The notes under the pieces: generated by a model
The model's input: only the letters and a program-made list of their open reading frames with translations
Told to the model about the DNA's origin: nothing
Database searches by the model: none
From: Cohnella candidum
Lineage (GTDB): Bacteria; Bacillota; Bacilli; Paenibacillales; Paenibacillaceae
Assembly (NCBI RefSeq): GCF_003713065.1
Contig: NZ_CP033433.1
Location: forward strand, 965,001 to 1,029,000
Length of the DNA: 64,000 nucleotides
Direction of reading: 5' to 3'
Shown here: piece after piece, positions 35,595-44,176 of the stretch
Layout of the letters: each line of letters opens with the position of its first letter
Position numbering within the stretch: the stretch's first letter is position 1
Position numbers and translations under genes: made by a program

Positions 35595-35744
35595 GTTGGA
35601 GCGTTTCACTGAAACTTTTTCCGGGTTGCACGCGTACCTCAGAGGACGGGAATCACGGATTCGACTGTAACGGACAATGCAGATAAACGTTTGTGGAAAT
35701 ACTGGAACCATGCGGTTCGGCAATAGGCGAGAGGAGTACGACAG

Positions 35745-37241
35745 ATGGCGGAACGACAATCCCCGGGAGCGAAGCCCGCGAATGGGAAGACCAGGAATGG
35801 GAAATCCGCGAATGCCAAACAGGCGAAAGGCAAACCGCCTCAAGGCCGGCCGACGGCGGCGGCCCCTAAATCCCGGCGCGCGCCTTCCGGTCCGCGGGAG
35901 TTGGCGCTCGAGGTGCTGTGCCGGGTGGAAGAGCAGGGTGCCTACAGCGGCCTCGCGCTGCACGGGCAACTGACGGCGGCCGAACTGTCGCGGGCGGACG
36001 CCGCTTTGGCGACCGAGCTTGTATACGGGACGATCCAGAGGCTCAACACGATCGACTACGTACTCGCCTCGCGCGTCAAGGGCTGGCCCCGCAAAGTGGA
36101 GCCGTGGGTGCGGTGCTTGCTTCGCCTCAGTTACTACCAACTGCAATGGCTGGACCGCATTCCCGCCCATGCCGCCGTCGACGAAGCGGTGCGCATCGCC
36201 AAGAAACGCGGGCACGCGGGGATCGCCGGTCTGGTCAACGGCGTCCTGCGCGGCTTGCTTCGCGAAGGGACCGAACCGGCCATTCCGGCGGATTTGCCGG
36301 CGGCCGAACGGATCTCCCTCGCGCAAAGCCATCCGCGCTGGCTCGTGGAACGATGGATCGCCGCCTACGGCGAAGAGACGGCGGAAGCCATCTGCCGGGC
36401 GGGCAACGAACCTCCCCATGCGTCCGTGCGCGTGAACCGGCTCAGCACGGACCGCCGGGCGATGCTGGACGAAATGGCGCATGCCGGCTTGTTCGTCCGG
36501 CCTTCGCCGCTCACGCCGGACGCCATTCTCGCGGAGAAGGCGGGAAACCTGGCCGACATGCCCTGGTACCGGGACGGCCGCTATACGGTGCAGGACGAAA
36601 GCTCCATGCTCGTGGCCGCGGTCGCCGATCCGAAGCCCGGCATGTCCGTGCTCGACTGCTGCGCCGCGCCGGGAGGCAAATCCACGCATTTGGCGGAAAT
36701 CATGGGCAACCGCGGCACGGTCGTCGCCAATGACGTCCACGAGCATAAAAGGGCGCTGATCGACCGGCAGAAAGAACGGCTGGGCCTCTCGATCATCGAA
36801 ACGGCCACATCGGATGCGCTGGAGCTGGACAAGCGGTATCCCGCGCAATCGTTCGACGTCGTTCTGCTCGACGCTCCCTGCTCCGGGCTCGGCGTCATTC
36901 GCCGCAAGCCGGAGATCAAATGGAACAAGTCGGCGGAAGACATCGCCGGACTGGCCGACCTTCAGCGGCGCTTGCTCGAGAAGGCCGCCGAGCTCGTCAA
37001 ACCCGGCGGCGTCCTCGTCTACAGCACCTGCACGATCGCGCCGGAGGAAAACGAGCAGACGGTCCGGAACTTTTTGGCGGCCCATCCCGAATTCGAGGGC
37101 GACCCGGCTTGGCCCGCGGAAGTGCTTGCCCCTCTCCTGGAAAAGGGGATTTTGCCCGAGCCTTTCGAAGGGCGGGTTCAGCTGCTGCCTCACCATTTCG
37201 GCAGCGACGGTTTCTTTATCGCGAGAATGCGCAGGCGCTAG
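35745..37241 (+). CDS. rsmB: 16S rRNA (cytosine-967-C5)-methyltransferase RsmB, 498 aa
   Basis: RsmB (Sun/Fmu) methylates C967 of 16S rRNA using S-adenosylmethionine. A NusB-like N-terminal domain (about residues 48-170) precedes the methyltransferase core with [18 protein letters not shown], the first catalytic Cys in [15 protein letters not shown] and [12 protein letters not shown] with the second. Before the NusB-like domain is a 45-residue, Lys/Pro/Ala-rich, repetitive and probably unstructured extension absent from most homologs. The start at 35745 follows GAGAGGAG. A terminator separates it from fmt, but no clear promoter was found in between. Confidence 0.93.
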   Translation: MAERQSPGAKPANGKTRNGKSANAKQAKGKPPQGRPTAAAPKSRRAPSGPRELALEVLCRVEEQGAYSGLALHGQLTAAELSRADAALATELVYGTIQRLNTIDYVLASRVKGWPRKVEPWVRCLLRLSYYQLQWLDRIPAHAAVDEAVRIAKKRGHAGIAGLVNGVLRGLLREGTEPAIPADLPAAERISLAQSHPRWLVERWIAAYGEETAEAICRAGNEPPHASVRVNRLSTDRRAMLDEMAHAGLFVRPSPLTPDAILAEKAGNLADMPWYRDGRYTVQDESSMLVAAVADPKPGMSVLDCCAAPGGKSTHLAEIMGNRGTVVANDVHEHKRALIDRQKERLGLSIIETATSDALELDKRYPAQSFDVVLLDAPCSGLGVIRRKPEIKWNKSAEDIAGLADLQRRLLEKAAELVKPGGVLVYSTCTIAPEENEQTVRNFLAAHPEFEGDPAWPAEVLAPLLEKGILPEPFEGRVQLLPHHFGSDGFFIARMRRR

Positions 37242-37300
37242 CGTTATCTTTCGGGGCTGAAGCCCTTTATGGTAAAATAGATCGAATGGTGGTGACGGTT

Positions 37301-38386
37301 TTGAAGACAGAAGTAACTTTAGATAAACCTTTTATTTACGATTTTTCGCTGGAAGAACTGCAGGAGTGGACGAAGGAGCAGGGAGAACCCGCCTTCCGCG
37401 CCGGCCAAATTTACGATTGGCTGTACGTCAAGCGGGCCGGTTCGTTCGAGGAAATGAGCAACCTGCCGAAGCCCTTCCGCATGAAGCTGGAGGAAAGCTT
37501 CGGCTTCGTGACGCTGACGGAGCTCGCGAAGTTCGAATCCAAGGACGGCACGGTCAAATACCTGTTCGGCCTGCACGATAACCACGCGATCGAAACGGTG
37601 CTCATGCGCCATAACTACGGGAACAGCGTGTGCGTGACGACGCAGGTGGGCTGCCGGATCGGCTGCACCTTCTGCGCTTCCACGCTCGGCGGGCTGAAGC
37701 GGAACCTGACGCCGAGCGAGATCGTCGCCCAGGTCGTGCAATGCCAGAAACTGCTCGACCAAGATAACGAGCGCGTTTCCAGCATCGTGATCATGGGGTC
37801 GGGCGAACCTTTCGAGAATTACGACGCGACGATGAAGTTCCTGCGGACGATGATCCACCCCAAAGGGCTGAACATCGGGGCGCGCCACATCACGGTGTCC
37901 ACGAGCGGCATCGTGCCGAGCATGTACAAATTCGCGGACGAGAACACCCAGATCAACCTGGCGATATCGATCCACGCGCCGAACGACGCGCTGCGCTCGA
38001 AGCTGATGCCGGTCAACCGCCGCTATCCGTTCCAGGAAGTGATGGACGCCATCCGCTACTATATCGACAAGACGGGCCGCAGGGTCACATTCGAATACGC
38101 GCTCATCGGCGGGGTAAACGACCGTCCCGAGCACGCGGAAGAGCTGGCGAACGTCCTGCAAGGCATGCTGTGCCACGTCAACTTGATTCCGGTCAACTAC
38201 GTGCCGGAACGGGATTACGTGAGAACGCCGCGGGATGACATTTTCGAGTTCCAGCGCATCTTGGTGAGCAAGAACGTCAACGCGACGATCCGCCGGGAGC
38301 AGGGGCACGACATCGCGGCCGCTTGCGGCCAGCTCCGGGCGAAGCATATGGAGAAAACGGAAAAGATGGAGAAGACGACGGGGTGA
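37301..38386 (+). CDS. rlmN: 23S rRNA/tRNA A2-methyltransferase RlmN, 361 aa
   Basis: RlmN is a radical SAM enzyme that methylates A2503 of 23S rRNA and A37 of some tRNAs. The cluster motif is [10 protein letters not shown] (CxxxCxxC), followed by [14 protein letters not shown] and [10 protein letters not shown]; the second catalytic Cys lies near the C-terminus in AACGQLR. I favour a TTG start at 37301 because GGTGGTGA precedes it; ATG 37286 sits almost on a possible -10 (TAAAAT) and has no ribosome site. The tail is a short Lys/Glu repeat. Confidence 0.93.
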   Translation: MKTEVTLDKPFIYDFSLEELQEWTKEQGEPAFRAGQIYDWLYVKRAGSFEEMSNLPKPFRMKLEESFGFVTLTELAKFESKDGTVKYLFGLHDNHAIETVLMRHNYGNSVCVTTQVGCRIGCTFCASTLGGLKRNLTPSEIVAQVVQCQKLLDQDNERVSSIVIMGSGEPFENYDATMKFLRTMIHPKGLNIGARHITVSTSGIVPSMYKFADENTQINLAISIHAPNDALRSKLMPVNRRYPFQEVMDAIRYYIDKTGRRVTFEYALIGGVNDRPEHAEELANVLQGMLCHVNLIPVNYVPERDYVRTPRDDIFEFQRILVSKNVNATIRREQGHDIAAACGQLRAKHMEKTEKMEKTTG

Positions 38387-38393
38387 TCCGATT

Positions 38394-39158
38394 TTGAGGA
38401 CGGCTTGGAGAACGCATGTCGGCAAAGTGCGGCAGGTGAATGAAGACAGGGCCTGGAGCGGAACGCTGGCGCACGGATGGACGGGCGTCATCGTCGCGGA
38501 CGGAATGGGCGGACATCGCGCGGGGGACGTGGCGAGCGAACTGGCCGTCGGCTGCCTGGCGGATTCGCTGCAATACTGGGATCCGGAGTGGACGCAGGAC
38601 GAAGGCATCGTGCGGCTGCAGGAGATGATCCGCAAGGCGAACAAGGTCGTGCACGAAACGGCGTCTTTGAACGAGCAATACCACAACATGGGCACGACCG
38701 TCGTGGCCGCGGTGCTGAACAAGCACGGCGGCTGGATCGGCCATGTCGGGGACAGCCGGATTTACCGTCTGCGCGGCGGCGGACTCGAACTGCTCACCGA
38801 CGACCACACGGTCATCAACGAGCTGTCCAAAGCCGGCCAATTAAGTCCGGAGGAAGCCGCGCGGCACCCGCTGCGCCATGCCGTGACCCGCTCCGTCGGC
38901 ACCGAACGGGACGTCAAGCCGGACGTCCGGGCGATCGATTGGAAGCGGGGCGACCGGCTGCTGCTTTGCAGCGACGGGCTCAGCGGATTGGTCGAGGAGC
39001 AAATGCTGAAGGCCACGCTGGGCCAACCCGGCGCGACGTTGGATGAGGTGGCGGACCGGCTCGTCGAAATGGCTTTGGACGCGGGCGGGGACGATAACGT
39101 CACCGTCGTTCTCGTGGAGGACGACGAAGCCATCGCCGCGGGAGGGGAGACAGCATGA
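38394..39158 (+). CDS. PP2C-type Ser/Thr protein phosphatase Stp/PrpC, 254 aa
   Basis: This cytosolic metal-dependent phosphatase reverses phosphorylation by the adjacent PASTA kinase. Motifs run in the usual order: RQVNEDRAW, VIVADGMGGHRAG, VGDSRIYRLR, DDHT, CSDGLSG and GDDNVTVVLVE, whose Asp residues hold the metals. It starts with TTG at 38394 after GGGGTGA, eight bases after rlmN. Its stop overlaps the kinase start (ATGA). Confidence 0.95.
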   Translation: MRTAWRTHVGKVRQVNEDRAWSGTLAHGWTGVIVADGMGGHRAGDVASELAVGCLADSLQYWDPEWTQDEGIVRLQEMIRKANKVVHETASLNEQYHNMGTTVVAAVLNKHGGWIGHVGDSRIYRLRGGGLELLTDDHTVINELSKAGQLSPEEAARHPLRHAVTRSVGTERDVKPDVRAIDWKRGDRLLLCSDGLSGLVEEQMLKATLGQPGATLDEVADRLVEMALDAGGDDNVTVVLVEDDEAIAAGGETA

Positions 39159-41227
39159 TCGGACAAACGCTAGGAAACCGTTACGAGCTGCTGGCCCGAG
39201 TAGGCGGCGGAGGCATGGCGCTCGTATACAAAGCCCGGGACAACCTGCTCAACCGCTATGTGGCCGTGAAGGTGCTGCGTCAGCAATTCATGCACGACGA
39301 GGATTTCATCCGCCGTTTCCGGCGCGAGGCGCAGGCCGCTGCGTCCCTGTCGCATCCGAACATCGTCAGCATTTACGACGTCGGACAGGAAGAGGATACG
39401 CATTATATCGTCATGGAATTCGTCGACGGGGCGAATTTGAACGAAATCATCCGCGAGCGGGCGCCGCTCCAGACCGAAGAAGCGGTCAAGATCGCTTCCC
39501 AAATCTGCGACGCGTTGGACCATGCCCACATGAACCAAATCATCCATCGCGACATCAAGCCTCATAACATATTGATCGGCAACAACGGAAGGGTGAAAGT
39601 GACGGACTTCGGCATCGCCCGGGCCGTCACCTCTTCCACCATCACGCAGACCGGCTCGGTCGTCGGTTCGGTTCACTACTTCTCGCCGGAGCACGCCAAA
39701 GGCGTCGCGACGGGCGAGAAGTCGGACATTTACTCCCTCGGCATCGTGCTGTACCAGATGCTGACGGGACGCCTTCCTTTCCTGGGAGAAAGCCCGATCA
39801 GCGTGGCGCTCAAGCATTTGCAGGAGCCGTTCGAGCAGCCGCGCAAAGTGAACCCGCACATTCCGCAAAGCGTGGAAAACGTCATTCTCCGCGCCATGCG
39901 CAAAAATCCGCAGGAGCGCTATGCGTCCGCGCAGCAGATGCTCAGCGACCTGGAAACGTGCCTGCAGCCGCAGCGGGTGAACGAACCGCCGGTCCGTTTC
40001 GGCAGCGACGACGACCTCGAATCGGACAAGACCCGCGTCATTCCGGCGATCCGCCCGGACATGAGGAACACGCTCGAAGCGCCGGCCGCCAAAAGCGCCG
40101 CGCCGGAAGAGCGCTGGGATTCCCGGGGACTCGAAGACAAGCCGAAACGCCGCTGGGTGATGCCGACCGTGCTCGGCGTGCTGGCGGCCGTCCTGATCGG
40201 CGTGCTCATCTGGGCCGTCGTAGCGCTGAAAGGCGAGCTGACGCCCAAAGACGTGCTCGTTCCGGTCGTCGAAGGCATGGAGGAGCAAGCGGCGGTCGAT
40301 ACGCTGGAGAAGGCTGGGCTCAAGGTCGAGGATCCGGTCATCGAAGAAGCCAGCAAAGACGTGCCGGAGGGTCATGTCATTAAACAATCCAAGAAGGATA
40401 TTAAAGTCAAGGAAGGCTCGCTCATCACGCTGACCGTCAGCAAAGGCCCCGATCTGCCGGCGATGCCGGACGTCACGGGCAAAAAGCTGCAGGAAGCGCA
40501 AACCGCCCTCGGCGCCCTCGGGATCAATCCGGACAACATCGAGCCGAAGGAGCAGTATGACGACAGCGAGCCCGGAACGGTGCTGGACCAGGATCCGAAG
40601 CCGGACGAGCTCGTCGACCCCGAAACCGCGAAGATCACCTTGACGGTGAGCAAGGGCAAAGAAGAGATCGCCATGCCGAACCTGATCGGCAAAACGGAGA
40701 ACGAAGCCCGTGCCGCACTGGAGAAGAGCGACTTGAAGCTCAAGGACGACAAAGTGATTCTGGAAGCCAGCTATACGGCGGAAAAAGGGAAAGTGTTCAA
40801 ACAATTCCCTGCCGAACAGAACGAGATGGTTCCCCCGGGCACGGAAGTGACGTTGTGGGTGAGCTCCGGTTATCCGCCGGAAGCGAAGACGGTCACTTGG
40901 AACGTGACGGTGTCCCCGGCCCAGGAAGGCCAGGAAAGCACGATCCAAATCATCTATTCGGACGCGACGGGCGACAACAAGGTGGAAGGAACGCACAAAA
41001 TCAAACGGATGACGACGTTCCCGGTTACGCTCGTGCTGGCCCCCGGCAAGGACGGACAGATCACGGTGTCCCGCGACGGCACGGTCATCGACAGCACGCC
41101 GGTGCCGTACGCCGACCAGCCGGCCGGCGGCACCGAGGCCACGACGAGTCCGAATCCGAGTCCGGACAATCCGCCGGCCGATGGAGGCCAGAACGGACAA
41201 GACGGCGATCAAGGAAACGGGCAATGA
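39155..41227 (+). CDS. prkC: PASTA-domain Ser/Thr kinase PrkC, 690 aa
   Basis: A cytosolic Hanks-type kinase (about residues 10-270) shows VGGGGMALVYKARD, the Lys in VAVKVLR, HRDIKPHN and DFGIARA with a Thr-rich activation loop. One membrane helix lies at about 332-355, and three PASTA repeats outside (about 360-570) bind muropeptides or lipid II. The tail (about 575-690) adds a beta-rich segment and a Pro/Gly/Asn/Gln-rich end. In Bacillus PrkC drives spore germination in response to peptidoglycan fragments. It is translationally coupled to its phosphatase and followed by rsgA and rpe, as in B. subtilis. Confidence 0.95.
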   Translation: MIGQTLGNRYELLARVGGGGMALVYKARDNLLNRYVAVKVLRQQFMHDEDFIRRFRREAQAAASLSHPNIVSIYDVGQEEDTHYIVMEFVDGANLNEIIRERAPLQTEEAVKIASQICDALDHAHMNQIIHRDIKPHNILIGNNGRVKVTDFGIARAVTSSTITQTGSVVGSVHYFSPEHAKGVATGEKSDIYSLGIVLYQMLTGRLPFLGESPISVALKHLQEPFEQPRKVNPHIPQSVENVILRAMRKNPQERYASAQQMLSDLETCLQPQRVNEPPVRFGSDDDLESDKTRVIPAIRPDMRNTLEAPAAKSAAPEERWDSRGLEDKPKRRWVMPTVLGVLAAVLIGVLIWAVVALKGELTPKDVLVPVVEGMEEQAAVDTLEKAGLKVEDPVIEEASKDVPEGHVIKQSKKDIKVKEGSLITLTVSKGPDLPAMPDVTGKKLQEAQTALGALGINPDNIEPKEQYDDSEPGTVLDQDPKPDELVDPETAKITLTVSKGKEEIAMPNLIGKTENEARAALEKSDLKLKDDKVILEASYTAEKGKVFKQFPAEQNEMVPPGTEVTLWVSSGYPPEAKTVTWNVTVSPAQEGQESTIQIIYSDATGDNKVEGTHKIKRMTTFPVTLVLAPGKDGQITVSRDGTVIDSTPVPYADQPAGGTEATTSPNPSPDNPPADGGQNGQDGDQGNGQ

Positions 41228-41264
41228 CCCTGAGACTTAACGGAAGAGAAGGAGCCGTGGGCTG

Positions 41265-42170
41265 ATGCCGGAAGGCACGATCATGAAGGCGCTCAGCGGA
41301 TATTATTACGTGCTCGGCGATCAAGGCGGAGAGCCCGTGCAATGCCGGGCAAGGGGGATTTTCAAAAAGCGCGGGGAATCGCCTCTCGTGGGCGACCGGG
41401 TCCTCTACAGCGAAACGGAGAACGGGGAAGGCACGGTCGACGAAATCAAGCCGCGCCGCACCGAGCTCGTCCGCCCGCCGGTGGCGAACGCGGACCTGGC
41501 GGTGCTCGTATTCTCGGTCGTCCATCCGGACCTGAACCTCCCGCTGCTCGACAAGTTTCTCGTCCATATCGAGCACGCCGGTCTCGATTCGGTGCTGGTC
41601 TGGACCAAAGCGGACCGCATTCCGGAAGGGCCGGAAGGCGACGAGGCCCGCAGAACGATGGAAAACGCGCGGGACCTCTACCGCTCCATCGGCTACGAGG
41701 TGCTGGTGACCAGCGCGAAGGCCGGTCTCGGCATCGCCGAGCTGGAGAGCCGCCTGTCCGGACATATCGCCGTGTTCGCCGGCCAATCGGGAGTCGGCAA
41801 GTCCTCGCTGCTGAACGCGCTCGTGCCGGGTCTTGAGCTCCAGACGAACGAAATCAGCGAGAAGCTCGGCCGGGGCAAGCATACGACGCGCCACGTCGAA
41901 TTGGTTCCGCTAAGCGGCGGCGGGCTCGTCGCCGATACGCCGGGCTTCAGCCAGCTGGATTTCGCGGAGCTGGGCGTGGAAGAGATCGGTTCCAACTTCC
42001 GCGAATTCCGGGAACTGTCCGGCGGCTGCAAATTCCGCGGCTGCACCCACATCCACGAGCCGGGGTGCGCCGTCCAACAGGCGGTCGAACGGGGAGAAGC
42101 GGCGGAAAGCCGCTACGAGAATTACAAGGCATTCATGGCGGAGTGGAAAGAGAAACCTCGGAGGTACTGA
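41265..42170 (+). CDS. rsgA: Ribosome-assembly GTPase RsgA, 301 aa
   Basis: RsgA (YloQ/CpgA) is a circularly permuted GTPase that acts in late maturation of the 30S subunit. The permuted order is visible: WTKAD first, then the P-loop GQSGVGKSSLLN (about residue 172), GRGKHTTRHVE and DTPGFSQLDF. An OB-fold occupies residues 1-70 and a zinc knuckle lies near 248-262 (CKFRGCTHIHEPGC). The stop is one base before the rpe start. The ribosome site GAAGGAG is rather distant from ATG 41265. Confidence 0.94.
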   Translation: MPEGTIMKALSGYYYVLGDQGGEPVQCRARGIFKKRGESPLVGDRVLYSETENGEGTVDEIKPRRTELVRPPVANADLAVLVFSVVHPDLNLPLLDKFLVHIEHAGLDSVLVWTKADRIPEGPEGDEARRTMENARDLYRSIGYEVLVTSAKAGLGIAELESRLSGHIAVFAGQSGVGKSSLLNALVPGLELQTNEISEKLGRGKHTTRHVELVPLSGGGLVADTPGFSQLDFAELGVEEIGSNFREFRELSGGCKFRGCTHIHEPGCAVQQAVERGEAAESRYENYKAFMAEWKEKPRRY

Positions 42171-42171
42171 C

Positions 42172-42819
42172 ATGTTGAAAATAGCTCCATCCATCCTGGC
42201 CGCGGACTTCGCGAAGCTGGGTGAAGAAATCCGCAGCGCGGACGCGTCCGGAGCCGATTGGATCCACATCGACGTCATGGACAACCATTTCGTGCCCAAT
42301 CTGTCGTTCGGAGCGCCCGTGATCCAATCGGTCCGGCCGGCTACCCGGCTGACCTTCGACGTCCATCTGATGACGGAGAAGCCGGAGACGCTTTTCCCCG
42401 CGATGATGGATGCCGGCGCCGACAGGCTGACGGTGCATGCCGAAGCTTGCACGCACCTCCATCGAACGGTGCACCAAATCCGTGAATTGGGATTGCCGGC
42501 CGGGGTCGCGCTGAACCCGCATACGCCGCTCTCGGTACTGGATTACGTGCTGGGCGACGTGGACCTGATTCTGATCATGACGGTGAATCCCGGCTTCGGA
42601 GGACAGTCGTTCATTTCCGGCATGCTGCCGAAAATCCGCGAGCTGCGCGGGAAGCTGAACGCGCTTGGCAGGCCGGACGTCGACATCCAGGTGGACGGAG
42701 GCATTACCGATCAAACTGCCCCCCTCGTGGTAGAGGCGGGAGCGAACGTGCTCGTGGCGGGCAGTTATGTATTCGGAAGCTCCGACCGCCGTTCGGCGAT
42801 CGCTTCCTTAAGAGGATAA
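42172..42819 (+). CDS. rpe: Ribulose-phosphate 3-epimerase, 215 aa
   Basis: Rpe interconverts ribulose 5-phosphate and xylulose 5-phosphate in the pentose phosphate pathway. The barrel shows APSILAADFAKLG, HIDVMDNHFVPNLSFG, MTVNPGFGGQSF and VDGGI, with the metal-binding His and Asp residues. Length is usual. The ribosome site GGAGGT lies in the end of rsgA. In Bacillus thiN follows rpe; it is absent here. Confidence 0.96.
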   Translation: MLKIAPSILAADFAKLGEEIRSADASGADWIHIDVMDNHFVPNLSFGAPVIQSVRPATRLTFDVHLMTEKPETLFPAMMDAGADRLTVHAEACTHLHRTVHQIRELGLPAGVALNPHTPLSVLDYVLGDVDLILIMTVNPGFGGQSFISGMLPKIRELRGKLNALGRPDVDIQVDGGITDQTAPLVVEAGANVLVAGSYVFGSSDRRSAIASLRG

Positions 42820-42825
42820 ACGAAG

Positions 42826-42858
42826 CAGACGGCCCTGACGGGCCGTCTGTTTTTTTTT
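42826..42858 (+). terminator. Terminator after rpe
   Basis: A perfect 10-bp stem (42826-42835 with 42840-42849, loop TGAC) is followed by nine T. It separates the housekeeping run from spoVM. Confidence 0.95.
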
Positions 42859-42904
42859 GCCCGAACTTTCCCGGTTCAGGTGTGTTAGGACAAAATCCGT
42901 GCCG

Positions 42905-42912
42905 CATACATT
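42905..42912 (+). promoter_or_regulatory. Sigma-E-like -10 element before spoVM
   Basis: CATACATT resembles the sigma-E -10 consensus CATACAMT and lies 38 bases before spoVM, which is sigma-E-controlled in B. subtilis. The -35 region is not a clear match. Confidence 0.4.
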
Positions 42913-42950
42913 GGATTAACAGCCGGAAAAGCCGGAGGAGGGATGGGAGA

Positions 42951-43031
42951 ATGAAGTTTTATACCATCAAGCTGCCGAAATTTCTGGGCGGCTTCGTCAA
43001 AGCGCTTCTGAACACGTTCCAGAAAAATTGA
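42951..43031 (+). CDS. spoVM: Stage V sporulation protein M, 26 aa
   Basis: The peptide begins MKFYTIKLPKFLGG and keeps the amphipathic pattern of B. subtilis SpoVM over its full 26 residues, including Pro9, the double Gly and a Lys/Asn-ending tail. SpoVM is made in the mother cell, recognises the convex surface of the forespore membrane and anchors SpoIVA to start spore-coat assembly. The ribosome site GGAGGAGG lies at about 42934-42941. Location supports the call: in Bacillus spoVM lies between the rpe region and rpmB, facing the same way as here. Confidence 0.95.
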   Translation: MKFYTIKLPKFLGGFVKALLNTFQKN

Positions 43032-43090
43032 CGCCCCCGGTTCCGGACAGCGGGTGATGCCGGCGAGACGTCGAAATAAACGGCCACGCG

Positions 43091-43136
43091 AAAACGGCTT
43101 CGCCGCCCGACCGGACGGAGGATGCCGTTTTTATCG
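43091..43136 (+). terminator. Probable terminator after spoVM
   Basis: AAAACGGC (43091-43098) pairs with GCCGTTTT (43124-43131), with a further GC-rich inner pairing (CCG/CGG) and a trailing T. Confidence 0.6.
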
Positions 43137-43185
43137 AGGACATACGGTAAGGATACGTGTGATGCGGATCCTCTTACGGTAACCA

Positions 43186-43240
43186 AAAAGGGCTCACCGG
43201 TTCGGATCCGTTTACCGGATCCTAGCGGCAGAGCCCTTTT
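43186..43240. terminator. Compound hairpin terminator of rpmB
   Basis: AAAAGGGCTC (43186-43195) pairs with GAGCCCTTTT (43231-43240) and encloses a second stem GGATCCG/CGGATCC with a short loop. A and T runs flank both sides, so it can end the rpmB transcript on the minus strand and any plus-strand read-through from spoVM. Confidence 0.8.
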
Positions 43241-43266
43241 GACAAATCGTTCGATGGGAATCAACC

Positions 43267-43455
43267 TTATACACGAGTCACAAGACCGGACTTCAGGGCC
43301 TTGGTGCTGACATAAACGCGTTTCGGTTTGCCGTTCACCAGAATGCGCACCTTTTGCACATTGACGCCCCAAGAGCGCTTGTTATGGTTGTTGGCGTGAG
43401 AGACATGATTGCCGGAGCTCGGCTTCTTTCCCGTGACGAAACATTTGCGAGACAT
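43267..43455 (-). CDS. rpmB: Ribosomal protein bL28, 62 aa
   Basis: [20 protein letters not shown] and [20 protein letters not shown] are characteristic of bL28, a large-subunit protein. A single Cys at residue 5 and no CxxC pair suggest the zinc-free form. Its ribosome site GGGAGGTGG is strong. It is transcribed toward spoVM, opposite to the surrounding genes, as in B. subtilis. Confidence 0.96.
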   Translation of the reverse strand: MSRKCFVTGKKPSSGNHVSHANNHNKRSWGVNVQKVRILVNGKPKRVYVSTKALKSGLVTRV

Positions 43456-43496
43456 TAAAATCCACCTCCCTACCCAAGCCTTACAAACACCACATT

Positions 43497-43526
43497 ATCA
43501 TATCACACGGTAAAGCGCCCACGCAA
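43497..43526 (-). promoter_or_regulatory. Promoter for rpmB
   Basis: On the minus strand TTGCGT (43526-43521) and TATGAT (43502-43497) are 18 bases apart, about 40 bases before the start codon. Confidence 0.6.
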
Positions 43527-43622
43527 TCTTTATTATCAAGCGGGCAGCGCGGACAAAGGATCCCGGATTAAGCCTAAAACCTCGGGTTTTGTCGGTTTCG
43601 GCCGTACCGAGGAGAAAACGGC

Positions 43623-43651
43623 TTCAAACTCCCGTTTTTTTATAGTACAAT
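43623..43651 (+). promoter_or_regulatory. Promoter for the yloU-like gene
   Basis: TTCAAA (43623-43628) and TACAAT (43646-43651) are 17 bases apart. The -35 overlaps the loop of a small hairpin AAAACGG/CCGTTTT (43615-43638). Confidence 0.6.
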
Positions 43652-43692
43652 AAGATATGGTCCATAATACAGGCATAAAGGAGTGAATTTCC

Positions 43693-44052
43693 ATGCCGAT
43701 GCAACTGGCGACGGAAAACGGAAAAATAGACGTAGCTGATCAAGTGATCGCCGTGATCGCCGGTTCGGCGGCGATGGATTGTTATGGACTGGTGGGCATG
43801 GCTTCCCGCAAAGGACTGAAGGACGGCATCGCGGAGCTTCTCGGACGGGAAAACCTGTCCCGCGGCGTCGAAGTCCGGCGCGAGGGAGAGCTGATGCATT
43901 TGGACTTGTACGTCATCGTCAGCTATGGCACGAAAATATCCGAAGTCGCCCACAACATCCAATCGAAAGTGAAATACGTATTGGAAGAGGTCGTCGGGCT
44001 GAAAGTCGATTTCGTCAACATCTTTGTCCAAGGCGTACGCGTCATCAAGTAG
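43693..44052 (+). CDS. yloU: Asp23/Gls24 family protein YloU, 119 aa
   Basis: The protein matches YloU by length, sequence (VIAVIAGSAAMDCYGLVGMA, LYVIVSYGTKISEVAHNIQS) and position before fakA. Asp23-family proteins are abundant alkaline-stress proteins; the exact role of YloU is not known, though its constant linkage with fakA suggests a membrane-lipid connection. The ribosome site AAAGGAGTGA is good. It is the second Asp23 member here (see 6381). Confidence 0.92.
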   Translation: MPMQLATENGKIDVADQVIAVIAGSAAMDCYGLVGMASRKGLKDGIAELLGRENLSRGVEVRREGELMHLDLYVIVSYGTKISEVAHNIQSKVKYVLEEVVGLKVDFVNIFVQGVRVIK

Positions 44053-44176
44053 CCGAATGCATCCGTGACGGCCGAACGCGAACGATCGCGTCGCTTCATC
44101 GGCCGCACCGTGCTCGTTCGGACGCGGGGAATTGGACCAGCGGGACCGAACGCACAACAGGAAGGAGACTGTCAGC

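Noticed and set aside
39170-41224. 684-codon open frame antisense to prkC (and similar ones antisense to recG, priA and tctA)
   Set aside because: Each mirrors a clearly identified gene in a fixed frame and shows no recognisable domain or ribosome site.
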